A stretch of DNA of 64,000 nt from Hyaloscypha bicolor E (Eukaryota > Ascomycota > Leotiomycetes > Helotiales > Hyaloscyphaceae). Below, in pieces: positions 48,301 through 60,304 of this stretch (position 1 is its first letter; each line of letters begins with the position of its first letter). The notes beneath the pieces were generated by a model. It saw only the letters and a program-made list of their open reading frames with translations, did no database searches and was not told where the DNA came from. The translations under genes were made by a program, and so were the position numbers. The stretch covers positions 372,001 through 436,000 of the forward strand of contig NW_020194627.1 in assembly GCF_002865645.1 (NCBI RefSeq), given 5' to 3'.

Positions 48301-48720
48301 TTCGATGTTACTTAGACAATCTTATTTTCATTTCAAATATGTACAGATTCCACGTGCATGTAGAGCCATCCAATCAATAAAGATGGACCTTCCCAGAAAA
48401 TACTCGGAGGGAATGATCACATAGTTGTGCATTTCCTTCCAGCACTCCCAGCTGATGTGTGAAAGAGTTATTGTAATACACGAGTATTAATTGATTGGGT
48501 TTACATTACAGGGATTTAAGTGAATCTCTCAAATGCTACTGGCCCCTAATATGGTTCCTTAGACGCGGCATTAATTAGTATAAAACCTTCACCTATATTA
48601 AGCATTGATTAGCTAATTCTTCTTTTTATTTATGAAGCTATAGCTAATATAATCCGAACTTGCTAGGTTTCAAATAAATCTTCTAGTATTACTAGATATT
48701 AATGCGACTTTACTTTGATT

Positions 48721-48870
48721 TAATAATATTACTAAATTATAATAATATTACTAAATTATAATAATATTACTAAATTATAATAATATTACTAAATTATAAT
48801 AATATTACTAAATTATAATATTATTACTAAATTATAATATTATTACTAAATTATAATATTATTAGTAAGC
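48721..48870. repeat. 19-bp AT-rich tandem repeat
   Basis: Seven to eight direct copies of actaaattataataatatt. The last copies change to ...ataatattatt by the same substitution, suggesting duplication after the mutation. Confidence 0.85.
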
Positions 48871-49723
48871 TTATTATTAGTAATTTCTCATTTATTAACC
48901 TAACTAATATAAATGTCCTTTATATAATTTCTTTAATTTAAGAAAGTATTATTTATAATAAAATCTAGTAATTATATAAATCTTATAATTATTAGCTAAT
49001 AAATAAATATTTATTAAAATATAAGTAATATAAATTCTCTTTTTAATATAATACTAAAACTATAAGAATTATCTTATTATTATTTATAAATAAAAGTAAA
49101 AGTAAAGTAAGAAAAAGAAATAAATTAAGTAATATTAAAAAATTATAATATATATTAAATTATATATAATAAGCTTTAATTATTAATTAAAAGAATCTTT
49201 TTATTAGTTTATTAATAATATATTTCTCTTAAATTTATTAATCGAATTATATAACTCTTGAGATAATAGCTATAGCTATACTAATACTTTTTTTAAACTT
49301 TATAATAAAAATAGAAATTAGTTTAATATTAAATTAATATTAATAATTATAACTTACTTAAATTAATTAAAATTATAATGGGATTCTTTTAAAATATGTC
49401 TCTTTTTAGTAATATATAAACTTTGAGTTAATCTTTATTCTAATTTTGCTCTCTAAATTCGAAAACCTAAAAGTAATGATGCCCACGTCGTTTCGCTTTC
49501 CTCTCGTGACCTGGCAGTCTCGATTCCCGTGGGCCCCACTCCTAAGCTCCCGTTCCACCAATTAGCTTCCCTCGAGACTCGGGCCCGTACTTTCTTCCTC
49601 GGCTTCTGAGGCTGCGGCTTTAAGGATTAAAATAAGAAATTTTTCGGACAAACATGACAAACTAGCCCGGCTGGCACAATGTAAGCTCTCCTGCTGCTAC
49701 ACTCCAACAACAACCTCTAACGC

Positions 49724-49818
49724 AAGCGTTTTATAGTGGTTAGCGCGTGGGCCTTTTACACCTCGTCTGAGGAACAAAAGGTAGCCCAAGGTTGAGAGTT
49801 CGAGCCTCTCGTCGGGCG
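49724..49818 (+). ncRNA. tRNA-like sequence, 5' part degenerate (Lys-UUU type)
   Basis: Positions 14 onward of a tRNA can be fitted. D-loop AGTGGTTA; anticodon stem TGGGC/GCCCA enclosing CTTTTA, so an anticodon TTT; a 20-odd-base insertion after position 37 where eukaryotic tRNA introns sit; variable loop AGGTT; T-arm GAGAG-TTCGAGC-CTCTC; 3' acceptor strand GTCGGGC. The 5' acceptor strand and first D-stem half (GCAAGCG...TTAT) do not pair with their partners. Most likely a tRNA pseudogene or tRNA-derived SINE head rather than a working tRNA. Confidence 0.4.
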
Positions 49819-51582
49819 ATTCCCTTGTGGGATTTGGGGGTTGATTTTTTGCTAGCTGGATTCATATTCCGAGTGCTCATAAAGCCCTTATTTATTTTTG
49901 CCTTGTGAGCCCCTTAGATGGAACATAAAACACACTGAATTTGCTTACTCGTAAGTTACGGCTCGTGAACCAATGATGACGTCTTGGACCGTTTCTATAG
50001 CCTAACTAACTACAACCAATCTAGCTCGTAATTGTATTCGGACAGAAACACTACATGTCCTATTTCCTCTTCCGATACTGCACAAGTTATTCTCTGCAAC
50101 TCTAAGGCTGGAAGACATTTCCAGTGTGCATCGCCCTGATCACCCAAGCGAAGTCGCTTATTGAGGCTGTCCCTAGAAGGTTCTGACAGCGCCTCAGCCC
50201 TGTGATCGCCCCACTAGCACTTCCCCTTTTTTTCTACGTCTGAGCACCTCGGGGCTTTTTCTTCTTATAAATTTGGAGGAGTTGCCAAAGTTTGTATTGC
50301 CCCTATCGCGCCATCGAAGGGTTGACAACCCGAGAGGGTAGACCGGCCAGCCTCTGAGGCCCGCTAGGAGTGCCCGCTCCTCCCCTTCGCCCTCTTCAGC
50401 GGGTGCATACCTCGGTTCTCGGTTCTGTTCTACTACTTTGACTTTCCTTGTTCTGTACCTGCGCGTCTTATTCTCCGGGACAAACTTCTCTCTCCTGCCA
50501 TTCTATTCTCAGCCCGGAACGTTCTTGAGTTGTACAAGATCGATGACCAGAAAGACATACTCTATGACGAGCAGAATAGGAAGTAAGCAAGGCTGGGCAA
50601 ACGTTATTTGCGAGGCCCGGGATTAAGATAATGAGATATGCGTGCTCCAATCTGGAACCGTCTTATTCTGCTGCCTGAAAGTTTCGAATGTGCTGCTGCT
50701 CGATGTGAGGCTGAGTGTTGGCTGCTTGGCACTGCGCACCAGATCCAGAACACCTATACGCGTAAGTAAGGAAAAGACTGTGATTTGTCTGAGGGCGTTG
50801 AAATAAACTAATAACTGGGGCGGCGCAGCAACCGGTATTCCTTCTCATCCTTCTGGGTACTTCGTACTTCGGTTGAAGCCCCCTCAGCCTTACGGATACA
50901 TAGGGGTGTTTTCCATAAGCATCAAAACCCCACACAAGTTTGCGGATATCCCCCCGTGCAGAACAATACTTTGAGCGATTTAATTTCACATTTTCGTCCA
51001 GTGCTATCTTATCGACAGCAATGCGGCATTATGAGCTTGGCCGTGGCGAATCCTATGCGACGGAATATCTCGATTGAGCTTTTCCTCGCGCAATGCTACC
51101 GTATTTGCCCAAAGCCCAAAGCCCAAGAGTGTGCCTACGTAGTAACTCGATACGCGGATCGGCAGCAAATTGAACTCGGGGAGTTCCACCCCTGGACAAC
51201 AACCCGAAGAACCCTGCCCGGATTCCTCGTCTGGCCAGCAGGCCACAGGGGCTGGGGAAAGCCACACGCTTGGGTGCTTGCAACGCCCTCAGCGCGATTG
51301 GCGTCTCCAAGGAATTGCACGCCACTTGAATGCACTGAAATGATCAGATGTTACTGTAACCGTGGAAGGCTGTGCCCTCGCGTCAACACGGCCGAAAGTC
51401 AGGCCTTTTTCCAAATGTCTCGAGTTGCGCGCATCCAAGCCACTCGCGAAATTGGGATAAGACAGAGACGTCGCTCTATCCTTCCGTTGGTATTCCACGA
51501 CACATCACCTTCGAACATGCCACCACCATAATCCTGTGGCAATATCTCAACAACTCAATCGACTGTCGATACCTTCGTCACG

Positions 51583-54500
51583 ATGAAGCTGCTACTAAGG
51601 CAGATCGGCGTTCTGGTGGAGAAGGACCTCTACCTCCTCTTCAACCCAAAGAGCCGCATCAGTACACTATGGCGCGCTATCTGGATCCCAATCATCTTCG
51701 CGATGTATATGTCATTCATCCTCAAGGTGTACTGGCCGAATGAGGAATATGGCATAGGTGCACCAACCCAAGTACGCTCCCTGACCGACGCGATGCAACA
51801 TGCGACAGGAGGCCGCGATACCTTCGTCATGGTCAACCCCGTCAACCAAGGTGGAGATATCGACCGTGTCATCCAATTGATTGCTCAACCTCTTAAGTCC
51901 TCTGGTAAAACGATCAAGATCACCAGCGATGTCCTCGATATGATTCAGACATGCCAAAGCAGTCTTCAAGGCACCACAAAATGCTTTGGCGCAGTGGTCT
52001 TCAACTCCTCACCCAAGGAGGGACCCTGGGGCGTTTGGAACTACACCATTCGCTCTGATGCTTCCTTCGGGGTCAATGTCAACATGAAAAAGACGACCAA
52101 CGATGTAGAAATCTACCAGATTCCCCTGCAGCGCACCATTGATGCAGCGATTGCCACCGTCAACAGCACAGGAGACGCTGTCGCACTTGCATCAGTCGAT
52201 GAGTATCGTATGTGCCCCACCCACCTCGGATCCTACACGGCTAACATCCAATAGCTTTCACGTCCCAGACCCAGCAAGAATGGAAGGACGGGATCACAGT
52301 CTCCATCCAAAAAGCTATCTACGGCTACATCTCCATCGTCTGGTACATCGGCTTCGTCGGCGTCATGTACCAACTCGTCGGACTGATGGCCAAGGAACGA
52401 GAGTTCGGGATGTCAGATCTGGTCGAGTCCATGATGCCCAATGTTCGTCGCTGGGAACCTCAACTTGCTCGACTGATCGCTCATCATATCGCTTTCACTT
52501 TCACTTATGCCCCCAGTTGGATTCTCATGGCCGTATTCTTCAAGATTGGACTCTTTCCTCATGGCTCCATCGGAATTCTAATCATCTTCTTCATCCTGGC
52601 AGGTCTGGCCCTCACATCCTGCAGCATATTCGGTGCTGCATTCTTCAGAAAGGCTCAACTCAGTGGTATTTCGACAGTGGTCTTGATCTTGATCCTCGGA
52701 ATCATCGCTCAGATCGAAGCGAAGAAGATGAGTGCAGCAGCGATCGCAATCACAGGACTGCTCTTCACTCCGATGACGTTCGTCTTTTGCCTCTCATCCA
52801 TCGCAAGATTCGAATCACATAAGGTCCCGATAAACCTCCTCCGCGTTGCTCCCGACAGCCCCTGGAAGCTTGCTCCAGGCGTCTTTTGGATCTTCTTTAT
52901 CATTCAGATACTCGCATATCCTATGTTTGCCGTATACACTGAACGATGGTTGTATGGCACTGCTTCCAAACGGTCCCGGCGAGAGGTTTCTTGGGATGAT
53001 GGTGAGAAGACGACTCCTGTCCAACTGACGAACTTCCGCAAGGTTTACCAAAAGAACTGGTTCTTACGCACCGTGGAATCTATCATGGGACGCAAGTCCA
53101 CACCAGTCGTCGCAATTGATGACCTTTCTATCAATGCTCTTCAGGGTCAGATCATGGTACTGGTTGGAGCAAATGGGTGCGGAAAGACAACGGTACTAAA
53201 CGCCATTGCCGGGTTGAGTAGCATCACTGGTGGCTCGATTTCCCTCGATGGCTCTGGAGGGATTGGATTATGCCCTCAAAAGAACGTCCTATGGAATGGT
53301 CTCACTGTCGAGCAACATGCGAAGATATTTTACACATTGAAGACGGTGAACCCAGGAGATATGAAGGCGGATATTAGCAGACTAATCGACCTCTGTAGTC
53401 TTGTGGACAAGAGGAAATCATACGCAAGAACACTCTCAGGTGGACAGAAGCGAAAGCTACAGCTGATCATGATGCTGATTGGAGGAAGCCGTGTCTGCTG
53501 TGTCGATGAAGTTTCTGGAGGCCTCGACCCACTCTCTCGTCGTCGTGTTTGGGATATCCTTCTCGCTGAAAGAGGAAGAAGAACGTTCATCCTTACGACT
53601 CATTTCTTGGATGAAGCAGAATACCTAGCTGATCACATGACCATCATCTCCAAAGGTCGCTTGAAGGCTGAAGGGTCAACCTCCGAACTAAAAGCCCGAC
53701 TCGGGAATGGATATCGATTCTCGGTCCCTCCTGGAACTGAGAACCTTGGTGAAAACGACGTCACGGGGCTGTCCGCGGGGCTGTCAGGGAAATTGCATGC
53801 TGAAGAGACATTTGCCACTACCGATACACAAGTTGCTATGGAAAAGATCAAGAGCTACAGAGCCGCTGGGGTCAAGAATTACCAGATTGCCGGACCGACA
53901 ATTGAGGAAGTTTTCATGAAGCTGGCAGTCGAAGAAGACGCCAACACCGAACTCGGAGAACAAGTCGCACACGAGCACTTCCTATCGCCATCACCTCCTT
54001 CCGGAGCAGAGGGTCATGAAAAGGGGTCTGTCCTCGTCGATGTCAAGAGTGCCGATTCAAATCTCCTCACCGGTCGTCGCATTGGCTCCATTCCCCAAGC
54101 TTGGATTTTGATTAAGAAACGAATCCTAATTCTGCGTTGGAATTGGGCCGGTTACCTCGCGTGCTTCTTGATTCCCGTAATTGCAGCAGGCATGGTCACT
54201 CTCCTCTTGAAGCACTTCGAGAATCCTGGCTGTGCTTTCTTGGATCAGATTTCGCTTTCCGACACCTTCAACTTGTCAGATACTCTCAAACCTGAGTTGG
54301 TGATTGGACCTCCAGATGCACTCACATCGCAAAGGCTGGAGCTGTTCTCGAGATCTCTCCCGAATAGTACGGAGGGAGTGAACGTCAGCACGCTCTTTGG
54401 GTCCGTTCACCTCGTTGATACCCTCAAAGACTTCAACGATTTCGCCAATAGCAACTATTCGACTATCGTGCCAGGCGGTATGTACCTCGGAGGTGCTGGC

Positions 54501-56698
54501 GAGATCCCAACCTTTAACTATCGGTCCAATATTGGCACTCTTGGAATCTATTCCGCGATATATCTGCAGAATGCGATGGATATCGTGCTTACAAACCAGT
54601 CGATTATCACTTCATATGGTAAGCTGTCCCTGCAAATTTGAAGACAATGAATGCTAATGGCGCCAGCTGTTTTTGATATTCCATGGCCATCGAAGACTGA
54701 GGATTCTCTGCAGTTTGTCTTCTACTTTGGTCTTGTGATGGCATGCTACCCAGCGTTCTTCGCTCTGTATCCTACGATTGAGCGCCTGAGAGGAGTCCGG
54801 GCCCTACAATATTCGAATGGTGTTCGAAGTCTTCCCTTATGGTTAGTGAAATCACTTCAATTGTCTCTCGTTTACATTTTAACTTCCTCGCAGGCTCGCA
54901 TACCTGATATTCGACGGAACGATTGTTCTTTTTATCAGCGCACTCATAACCATTATCTTTGCCGCAACCGTACCCAACGCATGGTGGAACCTCGGCCACC
55001 TCTTCGTCTGTCTCTTCCTTTACGGGATTGCATCAATCCACTTATCTTACACCATATCCCTCTTTGCAAAATCACAACTCGCAGCGTTTGCATTCTCTGC
55101 CGGGGGCCAAGCGTATGTATCCTCTTTCTGATATCTATTGCATCGCTGACAAGATATCTAGCCTGATGTTGGTGCTCTACATGACCGCATACATGACCAT
55201 CAGCGCACGATCCCCTCCGGACCAAGTGGTGAACCAAATCCTCCTCGTCCACTTCACACTCGGCCTCATCACGCCAATCGGCCAACTAACCCGTGCAATG
55301 ATTATCGGCCTTAATCTCTTCTCTGTGCTCTGCGTCGATGCACCTCCAGTCAAGTCAACTCATCCAGCAAACATCAAGTTCTACGGCGGGCCCATCGCCT
55401 ACCTGATCGGGCAATCCCTATTCCTCTTCGCCCTCTTCATCTGGTACGACCACAAATTCGCCATCAAAGGGCTCCACCGCCGCCGACATACCCACCCCGC
55501 TCCCGATCTGGAAGACACAAACACCATCGAACCGGAAGTCTCCTCCGAAAGTGCTCGTGCGGCGACCTCAGACGATGGGTTGCGCGTCCTGCATGTGAGC
55601 AAACAGTTCAAGTCCCTCGCAACCGGAACCGTCACCGCGCTCGACAATTGTACCTTTGGCGTCAAGCGCGGCGAGGTCTTCGCGCTTGTAGGACCCAACG
55701 GCGCCGGCAAGTCGACCACGATCTCCATGCTGAGAGGCGAGGTCAAGCCTGATAGAGGAGAGATGTACATCCTTGACAACCCTCTTCGCTCCGCTCTCGA
55801 ACTCGCGCGCTCCCATCTCGGCGTCTGCCCGCAACATGACGCACTAGATCAAATGACAGTTTTATCACACTTGCGGTTTTATGCCGGGATAAGAGGCGTC
55901 ACGAATATCGAGCAGAATGTTCAGAGCTTAATTAAAGCAGTGGGATTAGCGCCGTTTGCGAATAGAATGGCGAACAAGCTTTCCGGTGGCAATAAACGGA
56001 AACTCTCTCTCGCCATCGCGCTGATTGGGAATCCGGAGTGTCTTTTGTTGGACGAGCCGAGTAGTGGGATGGACCCGCTGGCGAAGAGGAACATGTGGAG
56101 GACTTTGTCGCGCTTCGTTCCCCACAGATCCATCTTACTCACCACCCACTCGATGGAGGAAGCAGACGCCCTCGCCGACCGCGTTGGTGTTCTCGCCAAG
56201 CACGTCCTCGACATTGGTACCACCAGTCATCTGAGGACGAAATATGGATACGGATACCACATTCACCTGGTTTTGAAATCCGCGCCGAACTCGACACCGG
56301 AAGAGATGAACGCGGTCAAGGCATGGGTCGAGGAACGCTTTCCTGGAGCAGAAGTGGAGCGAGACGCCTGGCTCGGACAACTCCGCTTTAACATCCCCTC
56401 AACCTCTCCGCTTCCCGCCCCAGCCTCCGACTCTGACCTCACTCCCACCGAAACTCCCACCAAGCTCGAGAAGGCAGAGGAGCCGCCGTCTGTGGGGAGT
56501 TTGTTTGTGTTGCTGGAAGAGAACAGAGAGAAATTGGGGTTGGAATACCATTCAGTGAGCGTGAGTACGTTTGATGAGGTTTTCTTGAAGGTTGTTAGGC
56601 GGCACGGGGTAGGCGAGGAGGATCATGCGGAAGCGAATCGGTGGAAGAAGTTGATGCTTGCGTTGAAGGTGCTATTCCCTTGGATGTTTTTGTTTTAG
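51583..56698 (+). CDS. ABCA-type full ABC transporter (1639 aa)
   Basis: Membrane ATPase of the ABCA subfamily, whose members mostly move lipids; filamentous ascomycetes usually keep one or few. The exons are 51583..52207, 52255..54618, 54667..54841, 54894..55112 and 55162..56698. Four introns of 47-52 bp have donors GTATGT, GTAAGC, GTTAGT and GTATGT; every junction keeps frame, for example VDEY-PFTSQ and SAGGQA-LMLVLY. Two (TM-NBD) halves. NBD1: Walker A GANGCGKTT at about residue 513, signature LSGGQKRK at about 600, Walker B VCCVDE, H-loop TTHFLDEAEY. NBD2: Walker A GPNGAGKST at about 1304, signature LSGGNKRK at about 1400, Walker B LLLDEPSSGMDP, TTHSMEEAD. The first span (ISTLWRAIWIPIIFAMYMSFIL) is followed by a large extracytosolic loop, as in ABCA. 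NBD1 has DEVSGGLDP in place of the usual DEPxxGLDP. Confidence 0.95.
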
Positions 56699-57754
56699 AT
56701 CTTCGTGGGGAGAGTAAAAAGGAAGAAAAAGGCAATGGGGGAGGAGAGTTGGGGGTTAATGAGGAGGGAATGGTGTCATGTCGTTTTTGCCTGTTTTTAT
56801 TTTTTATTTTTATTTTGCTGTAGCAGTTTGACGATTGCTTGTTTGTGTAGATACCAGATTGCAAATTAATTAATAGACCTCTCAGCACGTGGAGATTTGT
56901 TCCTTGATTTTGGTGGTTTCGAGGGTATATATACTCCTCCCGATCCCCAGGTTGGTCCTCTATTGTTGCAAATGCTCATAGCGTCAACCTGCGCCATGAG
57001 GGATCTGCGGGAATTAACCAAGTCCAGGATATGCTCCTTTCGCAACTGGCAAGGTCGTAGCTCAGTTGCTTCAATACGCATCTAGAACTTTGTATTCTGT
57101 AACACCACAGGCTAGGGTTCTTAGGCATCAGATTTGTCGTCATCGACCTTCTCGTTGTCATGGTTCTTTCTCTCGTCGCATGTCATCCCGTCTATGGCCA
57201 AATTTTAATTTAGTCAAGTGGGGCATGAGGCCGTCCTCGAATTCCCAGGAAAGTTCAAATAGGACTGCAGCATTGGCCTGTCGGTTGCTGGCCAGTCGTT
57301 GACCGGGATACCTACTTGCTCATTGGACCGCCCTTGCGCTTGGAAGGGGTGACGCACTCGCCCTTGTTCTTGTCTATATGGGTCTGCGACCGGGTTGCAA
57401 GCACTAGCCGCGTGTCACGCGCCTCCAGACTGAGTCGTCCAGCTTGTCCTGGTGTTCAATCTAGTTGTAGCATCACCTCGAAACTTTTTGACGCAGAATC
57501 CAATCTTCTTCACCTGATTCTGCCAACGTTCAATTTCCTTCACGTCTAAGCACCCTACTATCACCGCAACTATGATCCCCGAGCTTCCACAATTAAAAAT
57601 TCCATGTCTCGTGATTGAATTATTTGAAGTTCAGGGATGAGGCTAATCCAAATGGGGAAATCTCGGCAAACCCCTCAGCCCCTGACATCGACGACACATC
57701 TCATTCAAACCAAATGTCGTCGTCGTTCTATCCTCATCCACCCACCCCATCAAG
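56699..57754. other. Intergenic region
   Basis: 3' flank of the ABCA gene and promoter of the FKBP gene. Frames at 56866-57161 and 57066-57549 are short and overlapping; no domain is seen. Confidence 0.4.
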
Positions 57755-58512
57755 ATGCGCCTTCCACTCCTCCTCACCGCTCTAGCGACCTCTGTTCTCG
57801 CCACAGAAGTTGGGATCGAAGTCACAAATCCTGTGACCTGCGCGCGCAAGACCCAAGCCGGCGATTCCATCACGGTCAACTACCGCGGGACCTTGCCCAA
57901 TGGAGAGGAATTCGATAGCAGCTACAATCGCGAGCCGTTTCAGTTTAGCCTTGGGAAAGGGGAGGTCATTCAAGGGTACGCCTTTCTCTTCTTAATCCGT
58001 CTTCCCTGGGCGCAAACGCCCCCCTGGCGAGAATTTTGTGTCACGTGTGCTTCCAAATCGATGCTGACATTTTATAGATGGGATCAAGGCCTGCTAGACA
58101 TGTGCATCGGCGAGAAACGCAAACTCACTATCCCAGGGAGTCTAGCATACGGCACCAGTAGAGGCATAGGATCATGCAAGACTGACTGCACTCTGCGTAC
58201 CTGCCCTTTAGGCCTCTAATCAGTCCTTTCTAACAGCTCTCAGTCTTTGACACGGAACTCATGGGTATTAAAGGGGTAACGAAGGAAGAATCCGTAAATG
58301 AAGAACCAGGGAAAGCGCCAGATCCAGGGAAGGATGAAGAGAGGGTCTCGCCGCGCCAGAGTGGACTTGATCACGTGATCCTTGGATTTGCAGGGTTGCT
58401 GTTCGTAGTTTCGGGAACACTGATCTTTATTCGGGCCAGGAAGGCGAAGCGGGCAGGCAAAGGGATCTTTGGAGGTGACAGGTATGCGGTCGTTGGGCAG
58501 CGGACGGCTTAG
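57755..58512 (+). CDS. FKBP2: ER-type FKBP peptidyl-prolyl isomerase with C-terminal membrane anchor (202 aa)
   Basis: Catalyses cis-trans isomerisation at prolines in the secretory pathway. The exons are 57755..57975, 58078..58196 and 58244..58512. Introns of 102 bp (donor GTACGC, branch GCTGAC) and 47 bp (donor GTACCT). Splicing restores VIQGWDQGLLDM and TLLFDTELMGIKGV, both canonical FKBP segments. Signal peptide MRLPLLLTALATSVLA. The FKBP core covers about residues 20-130 with DSITVNYRGTLPNGEEFDSS, FSLGKGEVIQGWDQG and GEKRKLTIPGSLAYG. The loop normally GIGPIPxxxTL reads GIGSCKTDCTL, so the Ile-Pro of the ligand-binding loop is replaced and two cysteines are gained. After an acidic linker, a membrane segment VILGFAGLLFVVSGTLIFI precedes RARKAKRAGK, so the protein is probably anchored with a cytosolic basic tail. 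Confidence 0.9.
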
Positions 58513-59698
58513 AGTTTGCTGCTGCGAAATGGGGAATTTGGGGTGATGGAAGAGATCGAAGGAAATTGTATTTGTACTGTAATCTTTTCGCGAGTTTAGC
58601 GGATTTCTATAACATTTGTCTCTTAAACTGTTTTTGATCCTCGTTCGTTTCTCCTTTGCTCCCTCTCTTTTGCTCTAAAGTCAGTATAATTCGTGGCAAG
58701 GTGCCCACTTATCCTCTCCGGAAGCTTTTCTGAACTCAGTATCCATTGTCGAATGTCCAATCAATATCACAAATAGCATCTCCCCTTTACACATCACGAT
58801 ACGATTCGCACGGACCAATGCCAAGGAGAATTCACAGCAGATACCGCTACGCCAAGGAACATCGCAAGCCCAGAGATCTCGATTCGGGAATATCTGCAGC
58901 AGCCATGTCCTACAGCCCGTTCAGCTTCTGTCCGCCAAGAAACATTTCTTCTTTCAATTAATACTATGGTAAAGTTCTAGCATCCCTTCAAAATAATTAA
59001 CCTTTGACTACGAAAACAAGAGACAACCATCGCCTACCCTCCGAAATGCGCCTCTAACCTCTTCCCCTCTTAGTACCTTCCCTCTTCATCACAGCCGCGC
59101 CATCGAAAGTACTCCCTTGGCACACCACGCACAAGCTAGAGAACTCACACACGCACACTCGTATTTGCCCGACACCAACCTGCGTAGATCCTCTATCGCT
59201 TTGCGGCAATCCGGTGATATGCCCTAATTAAGACCGTGTCACCTGCTTTCCTTCGGGACATAAATGCAAAATTCCGACCATATGTTCATGGTTTATGATC
59301 TGCGACAATCTCGTGACTCAATGTGGGGGAGATATGATGTTTGTGGGGTGTGTTGATAAGAGTGTCTCGCAGTGTGCTCTCAAGGTGGGTTGAGAATTAT
59401 TTGGGAGTTGTTTAATATGGGTTGGGATGAGGAGTCGTTGGTGGCTTGAATTTGTCATCATTGATGTTAAGTAGGGTGGGAGAACGCGAGTAGAAGCCGA
59501 GCATTCTTGTCAGTTTCAGGAAATTATTGTTGTGGGGTGCAGAGAGCTCAAGTGTCTGGGAAAGGCCGTAGATGGTGTTGCTAATCCATATAGGTAATAA
59601 TTTTATGTGCATACAGAGGGCGTTCGGTTGAGCGACATGGAGGGGAGCACCGAGCAGCTGTTGTTTCCTCTGTTTATATAAACAGAGAGGAAGATATT
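58513..59698. other. Intergenic region
   Basis: 3' flank of the FKBP gene and 3' side of the small minus-strand gene. The frame 59412-59771 (minus) overlaps that gene's end in another frame and has no ATG-supported domain. Nothing else is seen. Confidence 0.4.
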
Positions 59699-60304
59699 CT
59701 ATGGAATCATGAGTAGATTCGGGGCTCTCCACCTTTCCCGCAGACAATGACCACATCCCAACACATCCCAACCAGAAGCAACGGAAACAACCAAAGGCGG
59801 AATCCCAACTCCCAGCCCAACCCCTGAAGCGATATTATTACCAGCACCATACCCTCCACGACCGGTACCCCCACCTGAACCCAAACCCGTTTCTTAAGCC
59901 GAAGGTATGGTTGAAGTTGAATTAATGGTAATGACAGGCCCTTGGGAGTTTGAGGCGTAAGCGTGTTGTTTTGAAAGACCCAAGAGAAACGAGAGTCCAA
60001 GCAAGAAGAAGCTAGTGTGGTACTCACGAGTCGCAACCGAATTTACGCCTGGTGAGCTTGCCACAGTTGCGAGGATCAGAACAGTGGAGGCAAGATTTAC
60101 AGGCGATCCAGGCAGAGTTGTTGTAGCCGCAGTGTTTTGAGCCAGATGGGGATATCCCGCCTGCGAACGATATCCATCACAGACTGCGAAGGCTGCGGTA
60201 TCGCCTACTTGGTTCGAGGAGCAGCGGCTATTGGCGCAAGAGCTGACGAGACTAGTAATTGGTGCCACTACCGTAGATCTTCCATGCACCGGCAGTAACA
60301 GCAT
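59699..60304 (-). CDS. Small Cys-containing, Gly-rich putative surface protein (156 aa)
   Basis: Exons complement(60028..60304) and (59699..59892), with a 135-bp intron (donor GTGAGT, acceptor CTTAAG). Splicing avoids a TAA and yields VNSVATQTGLGSGGGTGRGGYG. The N-terminal half carries SSCANSRCSSNQ ... FAVCDGYRSQAG. A Ser/Thr/Ala-rich segment follows, and then a Gly-rich stretch and a hydrophobic segment GVGLGVGIPPLVVSVASG, like small fungal membrane or surface proteins. The signal peptide from the first ATG (MLLLPVHG) is weak, so an upstream exon may be missing. Its position 150 bp from the AT-rich block fits a lineage-specific gene. No family assigned. Confidence 0.4.

Larger units (their letters stand above)
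48301..51582. other. Intergenic: AT-rich patch, tRNA-like sequence, transporter upstream region
   Basis: 48490-49450 is AT-rich and RIP-like with a 19-bp tandem array. 49450-50640 returns to normal composition with a tRNA-like segment at 49724-49818. 50640-51582 is the upstream region of the ABCA gene. Frames such as 50956-51531 (191 codons, plus) overlap others on the minus strand and have no domain. Confidence 0.4.

Noticed and set aside
48721..48870. Possible CRISPR-like array
   Set aside because: Repeats are directly adjacent without spacers, and the genome is eukaryotic; it is a plain tandem repeat.
50956..51531. 191-codon open frame upstream of the ABC transporter
   Set aside because: Overlaps three minus-strand frames, no domain and arginine-rich composition typical of an antisense or non-coding frame.
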